NCBI RefSeq assembly: GCF_001417955.2
Contig: NZ_LKTM01000001.1
Coordinates: 62,001-126,000 of the forward strand
Direction: 5' to 3'
Source of the DNA: Mycobacterium gordonae
Lineage (GTDB): Bacteria; Actinomycetota; Actinomycetes; Mycobacteriales; Mycobacteriaceae
Length of the DNA stretch: 64,000 nucleotides
Shown: positions 1 to 8,166 of the stretch, one piece after another
Position numbering within the stretch: the stretch's first letter is position 1
Layout of the letters: each line of letters opens with the position of its first letter
Position numbers and translations under genes: made by a program
Notes under the pieces: generated by a model
Told to the model about the DNA's origin: nothing
The model's input: the letters and a program-made list of their open reading frames with translations, nothing else
Database searches by the model: none

Positions 1-263
1 GGGATTTCTACAACGACTTCGCCAAGCGCTCGAAGCCATTCGTCGAGGTGCTGCAGCAAAGCCAGGCAACCACCGTGGGCAGAATCACGGAGGCGGGACT
101 GGAATCGGAGACAGCCGACGGAGCGCAGGTACTGGTCGCGGTTGCCGTGCAGACGTCCAATGCCGGCGAGGCCGACCCGGTACCGCGGGCATGGCGAATG
201 CGTATCTCGGTGCAGAGGGTCGGGGATCAGGTCAAAGTCTCTAATGTCGGGTTCGTGCTGTGA
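1..263 (+). CDS. Mce-associated protein, C-terminal fragment (cut by window edge)
   Basis: The window opens inside this gene. The frame is open from base 3 and ends at TGA 261-263, leaving about 86 C-terminal residues and no visible start. The fragment has the look of the NTF2-like C-terminal half of Mce-associated proteins: a QQSQATTVGRI-type strand followed by a strand ending in SNVGFVL. Such proteins sit in the envelope beside Mce lipid-import complexes and are thought to stabilise them; that role is family knowledge. The next gene starts at GTG 260 and overlaps by four bases, so the two are one transcription unit. The assignment rests partly on that neighbour. Confidence 0.7.
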   Translation, partial: DFYNDFAKRSKPFVEVLQQSQATTVGRITEAGLESETADGAQVLVAVAVQTSNAGEADPVPRAWRMRISVQRVGDQVKVSNVGFVL

Positions 264-922
264 GCGCGGTCATCTCGCCCCGGACAGGCCAGCGCAGTGA
301 CCTCGACGAGGTGCCCCAGTCACCTGCTGAGCCAGCGGCCGCTGGGGAGGCCGGCGCGGACGAGACCGAAGCGACCGACGTGGCCACGGATGCCGACGGG
401 TCAGATCACGAGGAGCGACCGGCCACGGCGTGGCGTCGCATCCGTTGGTCCAGGGTCATCGCCTACGGGCTGTTGCCGGGAGTGGCGCTCCTGCTGGCCG
501 CGGGAGCGGGCTTCCTGAGATGGCAGGACACCTCGGCCCGCGATGCCGGGGTGGCCCGGGCGGAGTCCGTGCGCGCCGCCACCGACGGCACCATTGCGCT
601 GCTGTCCTACCGGCCCGACACCGTGCAGGCTGATCTCGAGGCCGCACGGGGCCGATTGACCGGTGCGTTCCTGCAGGCCTATACGTCGCTGACGCACGAC
701 GTGGTGATCCCGGGAGCAAAGCAGAAGCAGATTTCCGCCGTGGCCACCGTCCCGGCCGCCGCTGCCACGTACACGACTGCCGATCACGCCGTCGTACTGC
801 TGTCGGTGAACCAGACAATCGTCATCGGCCAGGACGCGCCCTCAAGCACCGCCTCCAGCGTCCGGGTCACCCTCGACAAGGTCGGGGGCCGTTGGCTGAT
901 ATCGCAATTCGATCCGGTGTGA
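260..922 (+). CDS. Mce-associated membrane protein
   Basis: 220 residues. The N-terminal ~65 residues are acidic and rich in Ala, Pro and Glu and are probably cytoplasmic and disordered. A single membrane helix follows at about residues 72-90 (YGLLPGVALLLAAGAGF), then an outer domain of about 130 residues with the Mce-associated pattern: helix with ARAESVRAATDGTIALLSY, then strands ending WLISQFDPV. This one-helix plus NTF2-like architecture is typical of proteins encoded at the end of mce operons. The GTG start overlaps the stop of the preceding Mce-associated gene (GTGA). No mce genes are in view, but they are expected upstream of the window. Confidence 0.8.
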   Translation: MSAVISPRTGQRSDLDEVPQSPAEPAAAGEAGADETEATDVATDADGSDHEERPATAWRRIRWSRVIAYGLLPGVALLLAAGAGFLRWQDTSARDAGVARAESVRAATDGTIALLSYRPDTVQADLEAARGRLTGAFLQAYTSLTHDVVIPGAKQKQISAVATVPAAAATYTTADHAVVLLSVNQTIVIGQDAPSSTASSVRVTLDKVGGRWLISQFDPV

Positions 923-955
923 CACCGGTGATCACGGCCGACGGAAGGAATCGAC

Positions 956-1621
956 ATGCAGTACCGACAGCTGGGTTTGTCTGCTCTGTTCGTCATGGTG
1001 GGCGGCACGGTCCTGGATATGCCGGCGGCGTACGCCGACAACAAGCGGCTCAATGACAGCGTGGTCGCCAACGTGTACACCGTGCAACATCAGGCCGGCT
1101 GCGGCAACGACGTCAAGATCAACCCGCAACTGCAACTCGCCGCCCAGTGGCACACCCTCGATGTCCTGAACAACCGAAACCTCGACAGCGACATCGGTTC
1201 TGACGGGTCCACCGCACAAAGTCGCGCCAACGCAGCCGGCTATAAGGGGCGAGTGACCGAAACGGTGGCCATCAATCCTGCCGTGGCAATCAGCGGCGTC
1301 GAGTTGATGAACCAGTGGTATTACAACCCTTCGTATTTCGCGATCATGTCCGATTGCGCCAACAGTCAGATCGGGGTGTGGTCGGAAAACAGCCCGGATC
1401 GCACCGTCGTGGTGGCCGTCTACGGGCAGTCTGACAGAGCACCCCAGAGCACAGCGGTTGGGCAGCAGGCAGGCCCCGCGCCGGTGGTGGTCCTGCCGGA
1501 AAACGTCCCGATCGACCCCAGCCCGCAATACGACGCCAGCGACGAGATCGAATACGCCATCAACTGGTTCCCGTGGATCCTGCGCGGCGTGTACCCGCCA
1601 CCGGGTATCCCGCCGCAATAA
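956..1621 (+). CDS. Secreted CAP-domain (SCP/PR1-like) protein
   Basis: 221 residues starting at ATG with GGAAGGAA about 6 bases upstream. Residues 1-27 form a signal peptide with a likely cut after AYA. The mature part looks like a CAP fold: LNDSVVANVYTVQHQAGC near the N-terminus, LAAQWHTLDVLNN in the second helix, RANAAGYKGRVTETVA, and a C-terminal VWSENSPDRTVVVAVYG strand. Two or more cysteines (in QAGCGND and MSDCANS) could pair. CAP proteins are secreted; substrates in mycobacteria are unclear. It lies 33 bases after the Mce-associated gene and may be co-transcribed with it. Confidence 0.78.
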   Translation: MQYRQLGLSALFVMVGGTVLDMPAAYADNKRLNDSVVANVYTVQHQAGCGNDVKINPQLQLAAQWHTLDVLNNRNLDSDIGSDGSTAQSRANAAGYKGRVTETVAINPAVAISGVELMNQWYYNPSYFAIMSDCANSQIGVWSENSPDRTVVVAVYGQSDRAPQSTAVGQQAGPAPVVVLPENVPIDPSPQYDASDEIEYAINWFPWILRGVYPPPGIPPQ

Positions 1622-1640
1622 TCAGGGGGCGGACGCTGCG

Positions 1641-2003
1641 CTACTCCGCCGGAGGCTGGTAGTGCGCCGCCGAGTTCCGCAGCTGCCAGATCTGGGCAGG
1701 ACAAAGAAGATTCACCGCATACGAGACAAGGTAGTTGGCCGCGAACTCGTCGTTGGGGGTCACGTCACGCTTGACATCACCCATTACCTGGGCGTAGCCG
1801 TGGCCCGCGGTGACCTTGTCGCAGATCCCGTAACCGTAGTTCAGCGCGTCGGTGTTCGGGAAGTCGTAGTGCCGTCGCACGGTCACGTCGTAGAGATACT
1901 CCACATCGGGCGCCGGAGCGGCATTAGCCCACGGCGCCAACGCAAGCGGGGCAACACCGAGGGCAGCGGCGACGATCAGAGCGGCAGGCGTGCGACGCAT
2001 CAT
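1641..2003 (-). CDS. Secreted DUF732 protein
   Basis: 120 residues. An N-terminal signal peptide (MMRRTPAALIVAAALGVAPL, then a cut near ANA-AP) precedes a small DUF732-like domain. Diagnostic features are the YGYGICDKVTAGHGY segment and the C-terminal AVNLLCPAQI segment, whose two cysteines probably form a disulfide. DUF732 proteins are small mycobacterial exported proteins of unknown role. The start at 2003 has AGGAG about 7 bases upstream; a second ATG follows directly. It lies 10 bases after the membrane-protein gene on the same strand and is probably co-transcribed with it. It converges on the CAP gene with only 19 bases between stops. Confidence 0.8.
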   Translation of the reverse strand: MMRRTPAALIVAAALGVAPLALAPWANAAPAPDVEYLYDVTVRRHYDFPNTDALNYGYGICDKVTAGHGYAQVMGDVKRDVTPNDEFAANYLVSYAVNLLCPAQIWQLRNSAAHYQPPAE

Positions 2004-2013
2004 TGGTCAGCTC

Positions 2014-2820
2014 CTATGCAGTGGAATCGGCCGGCTGCACCGCTGCACGGATGTGATCCCGATGTGCATCGGCGGATGACCGCGGCAGGAAAGATGCGGC
2101 GGCTCGCATCAATAACAGCGCGAAGCAGATACTCAGTACCGTCGCGCCGGCAACCACCGGTGCCGAGGTGTGCTCGAGGTGAATAGCAACGATGGTCGGC
2201 CAGCCGGCACCGAAGTTGGCCCCGAAAAAGGTGCATGGGAACAGTACGAAGACGCCGAGTAGTTGCCGAGAGGCGGTGCAGCGCGCGCGCAGCTGTGCCG
2301 CCGCCACCGCGAAGCAGATCACCTGAGCGGTCTCCAGCACGCCAATCACCAACGGGTACTGCAAGATCCGGAAGACATGTGGCCCCCAGTAACTGTAGAG
2401 GCCGCCATTGATTCCGACCATCTCGAAGGTGGCCGATTCCAGTAACGTGATCCCGGCCAAGACCGACAGCGTGCGGCCGGTCATTGAACCGTGGGCGATC
2501 CGATTGGTGATGTAGATGGCCGGTGCCGCGTACAGCACCGCATAGCCGCTGTGCGTCCAGATCGGTTGCGGGATATCGAATGCGGTGAAGTGAGTCCACA
2601 TGCCGGGTGTGGAGTAGAAGTACAGCATCATCCCCACGTCGTACAGCGGCTCTGCGAAGGCCCCGACCAGGGCCCCAAGTACCACGAGCGCATAGAAGGG
2701 CGTCCGATCGCGCATCCCCATCCGGATCGCGACAACCAGGAGCACCGCGGTCAGCGCCCAACTGGCGTACGTCAGGATCGTCTGTGTAGTGAGGTTCAAT
2801 GCGTGATCGATCGGTGGCAT
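2014..2820 (-). CDS. Polytopic membrane protein, unknown function
   Basis: 268 residues with about seven hydrophobic helices; examples are ILTYASWALTAVLLVVAI, FYALVVLGALVGAFAEPLY and TIVAIHLEHTSAPVV followed by GATVLSICFALLLM. Polar residues inside the membrane region (an FAEPLYDVG turn and an FEMVGINGGLYSYWG loop) are family-like, but I do not recognise a named function. No cofactor or transport motif is evident. It precedes the DUF732 gene by 10 bases on the same strand. The 99 bases between its start and the stop of the phosphotransferase-like gene probably hold its promoter; a short TCCCA/TGGGA inverted repeat lies there. Confidence 0.65.
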   Translation of the reverse strand: MPPIDHALNLTTQTILTYASWALTAVLLVVAIRMGMRDRTPFYALVVLGALVGAFAEPLYDVGMMLYFYSTPGMWTHFTAFDIPQPIWTHSGYAVLYAAPAIYITNRIAHGSMTGRTLSVLAGITLLESATFEMVGINGGLYSYWGPHVFRILQYPLVIGVLETAQVICFAVAAAQLRARCTASRQLLGVFVLFPCTFFGANFGAGWPTIVAIHLEHTSAPVVAGATVLSICFALLLMRAAASFLPRSSADAHRDHIRAAVQPADSTA

Positions 2821-2919
2821 GTTTTCAGCGTAGGGACAGCTCAGCTCGACCCGCGTCCCTCAAGAAGGGGATCTTCCCATCCGTTGGGATGATTGAGTTC
2901 CCGAAACCGCGCAGGCGAA

Positions 2920-3945
2920 TCAGGCGAGCGAAGCGCCTTCGGCGGCCAGCCTTTCGCCGGCGTCCAGGAACGAACTCACCAACCCGGGCTGGGCATAGTA
3001 CGCGTCGCCGACACCGCTTTCCAACCGCTTGCGGCTGTAGTCGTAGAGGGCGGCGAGCTTGTACATCGCAAGCGTGGCATACCAATTGATGTTCGACACG
3101 TCAGCGCCGGTGCGATCCGCATATCGGTCGATCAGCTCAGTCCGTCCAGGGTATCCGGGCTCCAGGACGGCGGTGCCCATCGCTGATGTTGGAACCAGCG
3201 GCTCGCCCGCCATCGGATACGAAGCGAGTAGGTATCCGAGGTCGGCGAGCGGGTCGCCGAGGGTAGCGAGTTCCCAGTCAAGGACCGCGGCGACGGCACC
3301 GGCGCCGATGTCGACGATCATATTCCCGATGCGAAAGTCGTTGTGGACGATGGCACTTCCGGATTCCGGCGGAAGATGTGCGTGCAGCCACTGGTCGAGG
3401 CGGGAAAAGGCCGGTGGCAGGGTACCGTCCACCACGATCAGCGACCGCATCCGTCGCAATTGCCGGGCGTTGAAGCCCTGCGGTTTGCCGAAGTTGCCGA
3501 GCCCTACCTCACGCCAATGCACCTGGTGCAGCGCGGCGAGAGTGTCTACCAGTGATTCACCGATCTGCCGGCGCAGCTGTAGGTCCTCACTCGGCGCGGG
3601 GGTCGACTCGGTGATGACGGTCCCGTCGACGAATTCCATGACCAGAAACGGGACGTCGAGGAGGTCGCCGGCGGCGGCGACGGCGAGCACCCGCGGGGTG
3701 GGGACGTCGGAGTGCTCGAGTGCGGATAGCACCCGAGCCTCCCGTAACACGTCATGAGCGCCGGCGTGCAGCGGCGGTGGCGGTGGTCTGCGGACGATCA
3801 GTTGCGAATAGCCGTCGGACACCAGAAAGGTCAGGTTGGAATGCCCATCGCCGACGGCGTGGGCGGTGATGACCGGGTTGCACAAGTCCCGATCGGCCAG
3901 GAAGCGCCCCAGATCGCGCAGCTCATGCTCAGACCACGACCACAT
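2920..3945 (-). CDS. Aminoglycoside-phosphotransferase-like kinase
   Basis: 341 residues from ATG 3943-3945, chosen because this ATG overlaps the stop of the upstream gene (TGATG); the frame extends upstream but into that gene. The APH/choline-kinase fold is shown by LTFLVSDGYSQLIVRRPP (nucleotide-binding strands), the catalytic loop IVHNDFRIGNMIVD and the metal-binding VLDWELATLGDPLADLGYLL. Members of this branch are common inside actinobacterial acyl-CoA catabolic clusters, where they are often mis-annotated as acyl-CoA dehydrogenases or antibiotic kinases; the true substrate is unknown. It is the last gene of the minus-strand catabolic run that starts near 13.5 kb. Confidence 0.83.
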   Translation of the reverse strand: MWSWSEHELRDLGRFLADRDLCNPVITAHAVGDGHSNLTFLVSDGYSQLIVRRPPPPPLHAGAHDVLREARVLSALEHSDVPTPRVLAVAAAGDLLDVPFLVMEFVDGTVITESTPAPSEDLQLRRQIGESLVDTLAALHQVHWREVGLGNFGKPQGFNARQLRRMRSLIVVDGTLPPAFSRLDQWLHAHLPPESGSAIVHNDFRIGNMIVDIGAGAVAAVLDWELATLGDPLADLGYLLASYPMAGEPLVPTSAMGTAVLEPGYPGRTELIDRYADRTGADVSNINWYATLAMYKLAALYDYSRKRLESGVGDAYYAQPGLVSSFLDAGERLAAEGASLA

Positions 3946-4877
3946 CAGGTGTCCCCAGCCGACAGATAATCGAGATAGGCTCCTTGCCAATGCGTTTCGA
4001 ATTGGCCGGCGCCTTGTTCACCATCGATGAGTGCATGGCAGGCGCCCTCGCGGATCACCGTCTGCAGCCGATCGTGTGTCGGCAACTCGATGACCCCGAA
4101 GACATCGAGCTCCAACTCGGTTCGCACACCCGCGGTGTCGGTGAGGGTGGCCGACAGCCGACGCTGCCGCATCTGTTGCCCGTACTCGGCATGGTGGTCG
4201 ATGCGACTGACGGGGTAGGTGATTCCGTCACGGACGACGTAGCCGGCGAAACCCCACTCGCCCTTGGCGATCCATATCCAGCCATTGACCGCACGGCCCG
4301 ACTCGGTGTAGGCGATGAACCACTTCCAATGCTGGGGGATGCCCCAGTCTCGGACCCCCCAGGAATGGTCGCGGTGCCCCATTCGATCCCACTCGATTCG
4401 GTGGCCGGCGACTTCGAGACCCCCGCGCACCCGGCCCGTCTGCTCGATCCGGTTGACCGCGAACCACGAGGGCAGGCCGTCCGGATTGCGGTGGTAGCTG
4501 AAAGCGTCGTGAATGCCGTGGAATGCGAACTCGATTCGCACCCCGTCGCGGTCATAGGTGAGAACGCAGGACTTGCGCAGTTCGGGTTGCGTGAGAGTCA
4601 TTCCCTCGAAGGAGAATTCGTCGAGGTCAACATCGTCGTCCACGCGTCCCTGGTGGAGTTGCAGCGCCAGCGGGCGCCGTTCGGGACCCCAGACGCACAC
4701 GTTGTAACCGGCCCTGCCGGTGCCGGTCAGGTAGAGGTAGATCTGCACGCCGAGCTGCTCCTCGGGCATGATCAACTCCCAGAACAGGCTGTCACGCGTT
4801 CGCTCGCCGGCCTGCGGTCGGTGCCGGAGGTCGTCAGCGGGACCCAGCCCGTCACTCCGGGCTCCTAGGGTTGTCAT
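3945..4877 (-). CDS. DUF7064/DUF7065-type protein in acyl-CoA cluster
   Basis: 310 residues from ATG 4875-4877 (MTTLGARSDGLG). This start overlaps the stop of the crotonase gene by four bases (ATGA); the frame runs on upstream but only as a shadow. The sequence has two beta-rich halves resembling the lipocalin-like CrtC/hydroxyneurosporene-synthase fold, with a hallmark GHRDHSWGVRDWGIPQHWKW near residues 175-195 and ESGRAVNGWIWIAKGEWG after it. Homologues occur next to enoyl-CoA hydratases and APH-like kinases in actinobacteria. Their reaction is not established. Translational coupling on both sides ties it to the catabolic operon. Confidence 0.7.
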   Translation of the reverse strand: MTTLGARSDGLGPADDLRHRPQAGERTRDSLFWELIMPEEQLGVQIYLYLTGTGRAGYNVCVWGPERRPLALQLHQGRVDDDVDLDEFSFEGMTLTQPELRKSCVLTYDRDGVRIEFAFHGIHDAFSYHRNPDGLPSWFAVNRIEQTGRVRGGLEVAGHRIEWDRMGHRDHSWGVRDWGIPQHWKWFIAYTESGRAVNGWIWIAKGEWGFAGYVVRDGITYPVSRIDHHAEYGQQMRQRRLSATLTDTAGVRTELELDVFGVIELPTHDRLQTVIREGACHALIDGEQGAGQFETHWQGAYLDYLSAGDT

Positions 4878-5731
4878 ATGCGCCGCGCGTCCCGCAGGCC
4901 GGCCAGCCCACCGCGAGTGGTCGGCACCTGCAACGCCAGTGCCTGACCGCGGGTGTCGACCTCGAGTGCGGACCGCAACGAGTTGTTCTCCAGATTGCGG
5001 ACCAACGCGTTCTTGGTGGATCTCACACTGTCGTCGGAGTTCTCCGAGATGGTTACGGCCAGATCCATCGCCGCGTCGAGCGCATTGCCACCTTCGGAGA
5101 GCTGGTCGGCCAGTCCGATCTGACAGGCCTCGACAGCCCGCACGGTGCGTCCGGTGAATGCCAACTCGGCCGCCCGGCCAGGCCCGATCAGCCGGACCAG
5201 GTTCCACGACGTGCCAAGTTCGCCGATGGACAACCCGACCCGCACGAACCCGGCACTGAAACTGGCGGTGGGGTCGGCGATCCGGACGTCGGCGGCCAGT
5301 GCCAGTGATAGTCCTCCGCCGGCCGCGGGGCCGCTGACTGCAGCGATCACCGGATACGGCAGCGCGCGCAATCCGGTTGACCCGGCCGCGGCGGTCTCGA
5401 CGAGATCGGTGAATTCCGACACCGACATCCGGGTCAGAACATCGACCTCGTCCAAGTCGAAGCCGGTGCAGAACGCCTTACCCCCGGCCCCGGTGACGAT
5501 CAGCGCCCGCACCGGTGCATTGCGTAATACGGTTGCTGCCCAGGCGATTTCGCCGAACATCTCGATGGTTTGCGAGTTCGCCCGGTGTGGGCGGTTCACT
5601 GACATCACGACGATGCCCGGGTGTCGTTCGTCGAAGGTCAGGGTTTGCGCCGTGCCCAGCTCGTCGAGAACATCAGGCAGCGGCCGCCGCGACACCCGAT
5701 TCCACTGCGATGTTGCCGTGCTCATGCTCAT
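4874..5731 (-). CDS. Crotonase-fold protein lacking hydratase glutamates
   Basis: 285 residues. The oxyanion-hole segments are clear: GGKAFCTGFDLDEVD and SGPAAGGGLSLALAADVRIAD. The two catalytic glutamates of enoyl-CoA hydratase are not at their usual places: GGGxELA reads GGGLSLA, and the PEVxLG segment reads FVRVGLSIGELG. It is therefore unlikely to be a classical hydratase; isomerase, thioesterase or C-C hydrolase activity is possible. It resembles the next gene upstream (5728-6540), suggesting a tandem duplication. The ATG at 5731 overlaps the upstream stop (ATGA); an alternative ATG lies six bases downstream at 5725. Confidence 0.85.
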   Translation of the reverse strand: MSMSTATSQWNRVSRRPLPDVLDELGTAQTLTFDERHPGIVVMSVNRPHRANSQTIEMFGEIAWAATVLRNAPVRALIVTGAGGKAFCTGFDLDEVDVLTRMSVSEFTDLVETAAAGSTGLRALPYPVIAAVSGPAAGGGLSLALAADVRIADPTASFSAGFVRVGLSIGELGTSWNLVRLIGPGRAAELAFTGRTVRAVEACQIGLADQLSEGGNALDAAMDLAVTISENSDDSVRSTKNALVRNLENNSLRSALEVDTRGQALALQVPTTRGGLAGLRDARRI

Positions 5732-6540
5732 CGCCCGGAAAAGTTCGGCGGCCGCTTGGCTTTGAAGGCTTGCAGCGCCTCGGTCATGTCGTCGCAGCGC
5801 GTCAGCAGCGCCTGACCGCGGTTCTCCAACTCCAGTGCCGCCGCGAAGGAGGCCACTTCCATGTTGGCCTGCAGTGCGCGTTTGGATATCCGGATACCGC
5901 CGGGGGAGTTGGCGCAGATCTGGCCCGCCATGGCCAGGCTTTGGTCGAGCAAGTCGTCCGAACCAGTCACCCGATTGAGCAGGCCGAGCCGCGCTGCTTC
6001 TTCAGCCTCGACAATGCGCCCGGTGAAACCCATCTCTGCGGCGGCGGACGGACCGATCAGGCGGGGCAGCAACCAGGAGGCACCGAGGTCGCCGGCCGAA
6101 AGCCCGATGCGCACGAACGCGGCATTGAACTTCGCCGCCGGTGACCCGAGCCGGATGTCGGCCATCAGCGCGAGCGACATTCCGCCGCCGGCCGCGGGAC
6201 CGTTGACGGCGGCGATCACCGGGACCGGCACCGCGCGCACGGCGCTGAGTGCGCGGGCGGCGCGCTCCTGACGATCGAGCATGCCCAGGGCGGATAGCGA
6301 GGCCAGTTCTTCGGCTTCGTCGAGGTCGTATCCCGCGCAGAAGGCCTTGCCCGTGCCGGTGAGGATCACCACCCGGACGTCGCGGTCGTCAGCGAGCGCG
6401 CGCGCCAACGTCTCCAGCTCGTTGAACATGGTCAGCGTCATCGCATTGAGACGGTCGGGCCGGTTCAGGGTCACCTGGACCACGCCGTCCGCCGGAGACG
6501 CAAGAAGCATTGTCTCATAACGGGTTTCGACATCAATCAT
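5728..6540 (-). CDS. Crotonase-fold protein, tandem paralogue of its neighbour
   Basis: 270 residues from ATG 6538-6540 (MIDVETRYE). Crotonase fold: GTGKAFCAGYDLDEAEELAS and NGPAAGGGMSLALMADIRLG. The first hydratase glutamate is again a serine (GGGMSLA), and the second site is FVRIGLSAGDLGASW. The Asp in AGDLG aligns roughly with the catalytic Asp of dienoyl-CoA isomerases (GLAADVGTLQRL), which makes an isomerase role worth considering; that alignment was done by eye. It shares the NGPAAGGG core and C-terminal pattern (ISKRALQANMEVASFAAALE) with the 4874-5731 protein. Its stop overlaps the next start, and the upstream gene ends 22 bases away. Confidence 0.85.
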   Translation of the reverse strand: MIDVETRYETMLLASPADGVVQVTLNRPDRLNAMTLTMFNELETLARALADDRDVRVVILTGTGKAFCAGYDLDEAEELASLSALGMLDRQERAARALSAVRAVPVPVIAAVNGPAAGGGMSLALMADIRLGSPAAKFNAAFVRIGLSAGDLGASWLLPRLIGPSAAAEMGFTGRIVEAEEAARLGLLNRVTGSDDLLDQSLAMAGQICANSPGGIRISKRALQANMEVASFAAALELENRGQALLTRCDDMTEALQAFKAKRPPNFSGR

Positions 6541-6562
6541 GAAACAGGCTCCGATCTCTGGG

Positions 6563-7348
6563 TCACGCGAATTCGGGCGAGCGCTTGGCGATGAAGGCAC
6601 GGATTCCCTCGACCGCCTCACCCTGCTCGAACAGGTCCTGAATCTGCTGGACTTCGAACTGCAAGCCGTCGGCCAGCGGGCGATCGTAGGACGCGTCGAC
6701 GGTGCGGACGACCGCCAGTTGTGCGGGCATGGAGGGCGCGACCAACTCGTGCGCAAGTTGCCAGGCCGCGGCCCGGGCCGTTGTACCCGGTCCGGCGAAG
6801 CGGTCGATCAGGCCTATCCGGTACGCCTCGTCGGCGTCGACCTGGCGCCCGGTGAGCATGATGTCGAGCGCTTTGCCGCGCCCCACCAGGCGGGGGAGTC
6901 GTTGGGTGCCCCCGGCGCCGGGGATCAGCCCCAATTTGACTTCGGGGAGACCGAACCGTGCGCGGGCCGCACCGACACGCAGCGTGCACGCCATCGCCAA
7001 CTCGAGGCCACCACCGAGGGCAAGTCCGTCGACGGCCGCCACGGAAATCACCGGCAGGTCGGCGAGGCGTTCCACCGCGCCGCGCAGAGTATCGCCGTAC
7101 TCGCGGAATGACGCCGCGTCCACCGCGGACATGTGTTTGATATCGGCCCCAGCCGCGAAGAACCCGTCCACCGCGGAAGCCACCACCACGACCTTGGCAT
7201 CTACCGCCAGGGTGTAGTCGATCGCCGTGTGCAAGCCGGTAATGATCTCCAGCCCGAGCGCATTGGCCGGTGGCCGATCGAGCATGATCTCGACCACGGC
7301 GCCGTCCCGGTTCCAGGTGACGGCCTCGCGCCTGTGTGGTTGTGCCAC
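6563..7348 (-). CDS. Enoyl-CoA hydratase (glutamates intact)
   Basis: 261 residues from GTG 7346-7348, preceded by AAAGGAG six bases upstream; the frame extends further up but without a ribosome site. This is the one classical hydratase of the cluster: oxyanion segment FFAAGADIKHMSAVDA, then GGGLELAMACTLRVG with the first catalytic Glu, and LPEVKLGLIPGAGGTQRLPR with the second. It should hydrate trans-2-enoyl-CoA to 3-hydroxyacyl-CoA. It sits 31 bases after an SDR that could oxidise the product, as in BadK-BadH-type alicyclic acid degradation; that pathway comparison is inference. Confidence 0.9.
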   Translation of the reverse strand: MAQPHRREAVTWNRDGAVVEIMLDRPPANALGLEIITGLHTAIDYTLAVDAKVVVVASAVDGFFAAGADIKHMSAVDAASFREYGDTLRGAVERLADLPVISVAAVDGLALGGGLELAMACTLRVGAARARFGLPEVKLGLIPGAGGTQRLPRLVGRGKALDIMLTGRQVDADEAYRIGLIDRFAGPGTTARAAAWQLAHELVAPSMPAQLAVVRTVDASYDRPLADGLQFEVQQIQDLFEQGEAVEGIRAFIAKRSPEFA

Positions 7349-7379
7349 GGGAATCTCCTTTGCTGACTGAAGGATTGGC

Positions 7380-8138
7380 TCAGGCCATCGTGAGTCCGCC
7401 GCTGACGGACAAGGTTTGGCCGGTGATGTACCCCGCGGCATCCGATGCGAAGAAGGCAACCGCAGCGGCAATATCGGACGGCTGGGCCAGCCGTTTCATC
7501 GGCACGGAGCGAGTCATACCGCCGATCACCTTGTCGGCGTCCTGTCCGGAGCTGTCGGCGAACTTGCGCAGCGCGGGCGTGTCCGTCGGTCCGGGACACA
7601 CGGTGTTCACTGTCACCCCTTTGGTCGCCACCTCGCGGGCCAGCGTCTTGGTGAACGCGATAATGCCGCCCTTGGCGCCCGAGTAGACCGCCTCCAGCGA
7701 CGAGCCGACGCGACCGGCGTCCGAGCCGATGTTGATCACCCGCCCGAAACCGCGCTCCACCATGCCCGGCACAACGGTATGGATGACTCGCAGCGCGCCC
7801 TTGAAATTGATGTCGAGAATCTTGTCCCAGAAATCCTCTGACGTTTTCACGAACGGCATGAAGTCGTCCCAGCCGGCGTTGTTCACGACGATCTCGATGT
7901 CGCCGAGTTCGGCAGTGGCGGTCTTGACCGCACCACGTACCGACTCGGTGTTGGTCACATCGACGTGGACGGCGATGGCTTCCCCGCCCGCTTCGGCAAT
8001 GCGCTTCGCGGTTGCTTCGGCCGCCTCCAGATTCAGATCGGCGACCGCAACTCGATATCCATTGGCTCCCAGCGTTTCCGAGATGCCCTGACCGATTCCT
8101 TGGGCCCCGCCGGTGACGAATGCGACACGTTTGCTCAT
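7380..8138 (-). CDS. SDR dehydrogenase, BadH/FabG-like
   Basis: 252 residues. Classical short-chain dehydrogenase: TGGAQGIGQ nucleotide-binding turn at about residues 9-17, NNAGWD, the catalytic Ser region INIGSDAGRVGS, and YSGAKGG (YxxxK). Asp after strand 2 (VAVADLNLEAA) suggests NAD+ preference. NNAGWD is reminiscent of 2-hydroxycyclohexanecarboxyl-CoA dehydrogenase (BadH) and related 3-hydroxyacyl-CoA dehydrogenases. It is expected to oxidise the hydroxyacyl-CoA produced by the hydratase downstream. Upstream spacing to the lyase gene is 28 bases. Confidence 0.9.
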   Translation of the reverse strand: MSKRVAFVTGGAQGIGQGISETLGANGYRVAVADLNLEAAEATAKRIAEAGGEAIAVHVDVTNTESVRGAVKTATAELGDIEIVVNNAGWDDFMPFVKTSEDFWDKILDINFKGALRVIHTVVPGMVERGFGRVINIGSDAGRVGSSLEAVYSGAKGGIIAFTKTLAREVATKGVTVNTVCPGPTDTPALRKFADSSGQDADKVIGGMTRSVPMKRLAQPSDIAAAVAFFASDAAGYITGQTLSVSGGLTMA

Positions 8139-8166
8139 ATGTTCTCTCCTTTGAGTGGTCTGATGC

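Noticed and set aside
401..818. Long frames antisense to the Mce-associated gene
   Set aside because: Arg/Pro/Gly-rich translations with no family motifs; typical shadows in high-GC DNA.
2865..2905. TCCCA/TGGGA inverted repeat as a terminator
   Set aside because: Five-base stem and no T-run on either strand; too weak to call.
4878..5207. N-terminal extension of the DUF7064 protein
   Set aside because: The extra residues are Arg/Gly-rich shadow of the crotonase gene; the ATGA overlap at 4874-4877 marks the true start.
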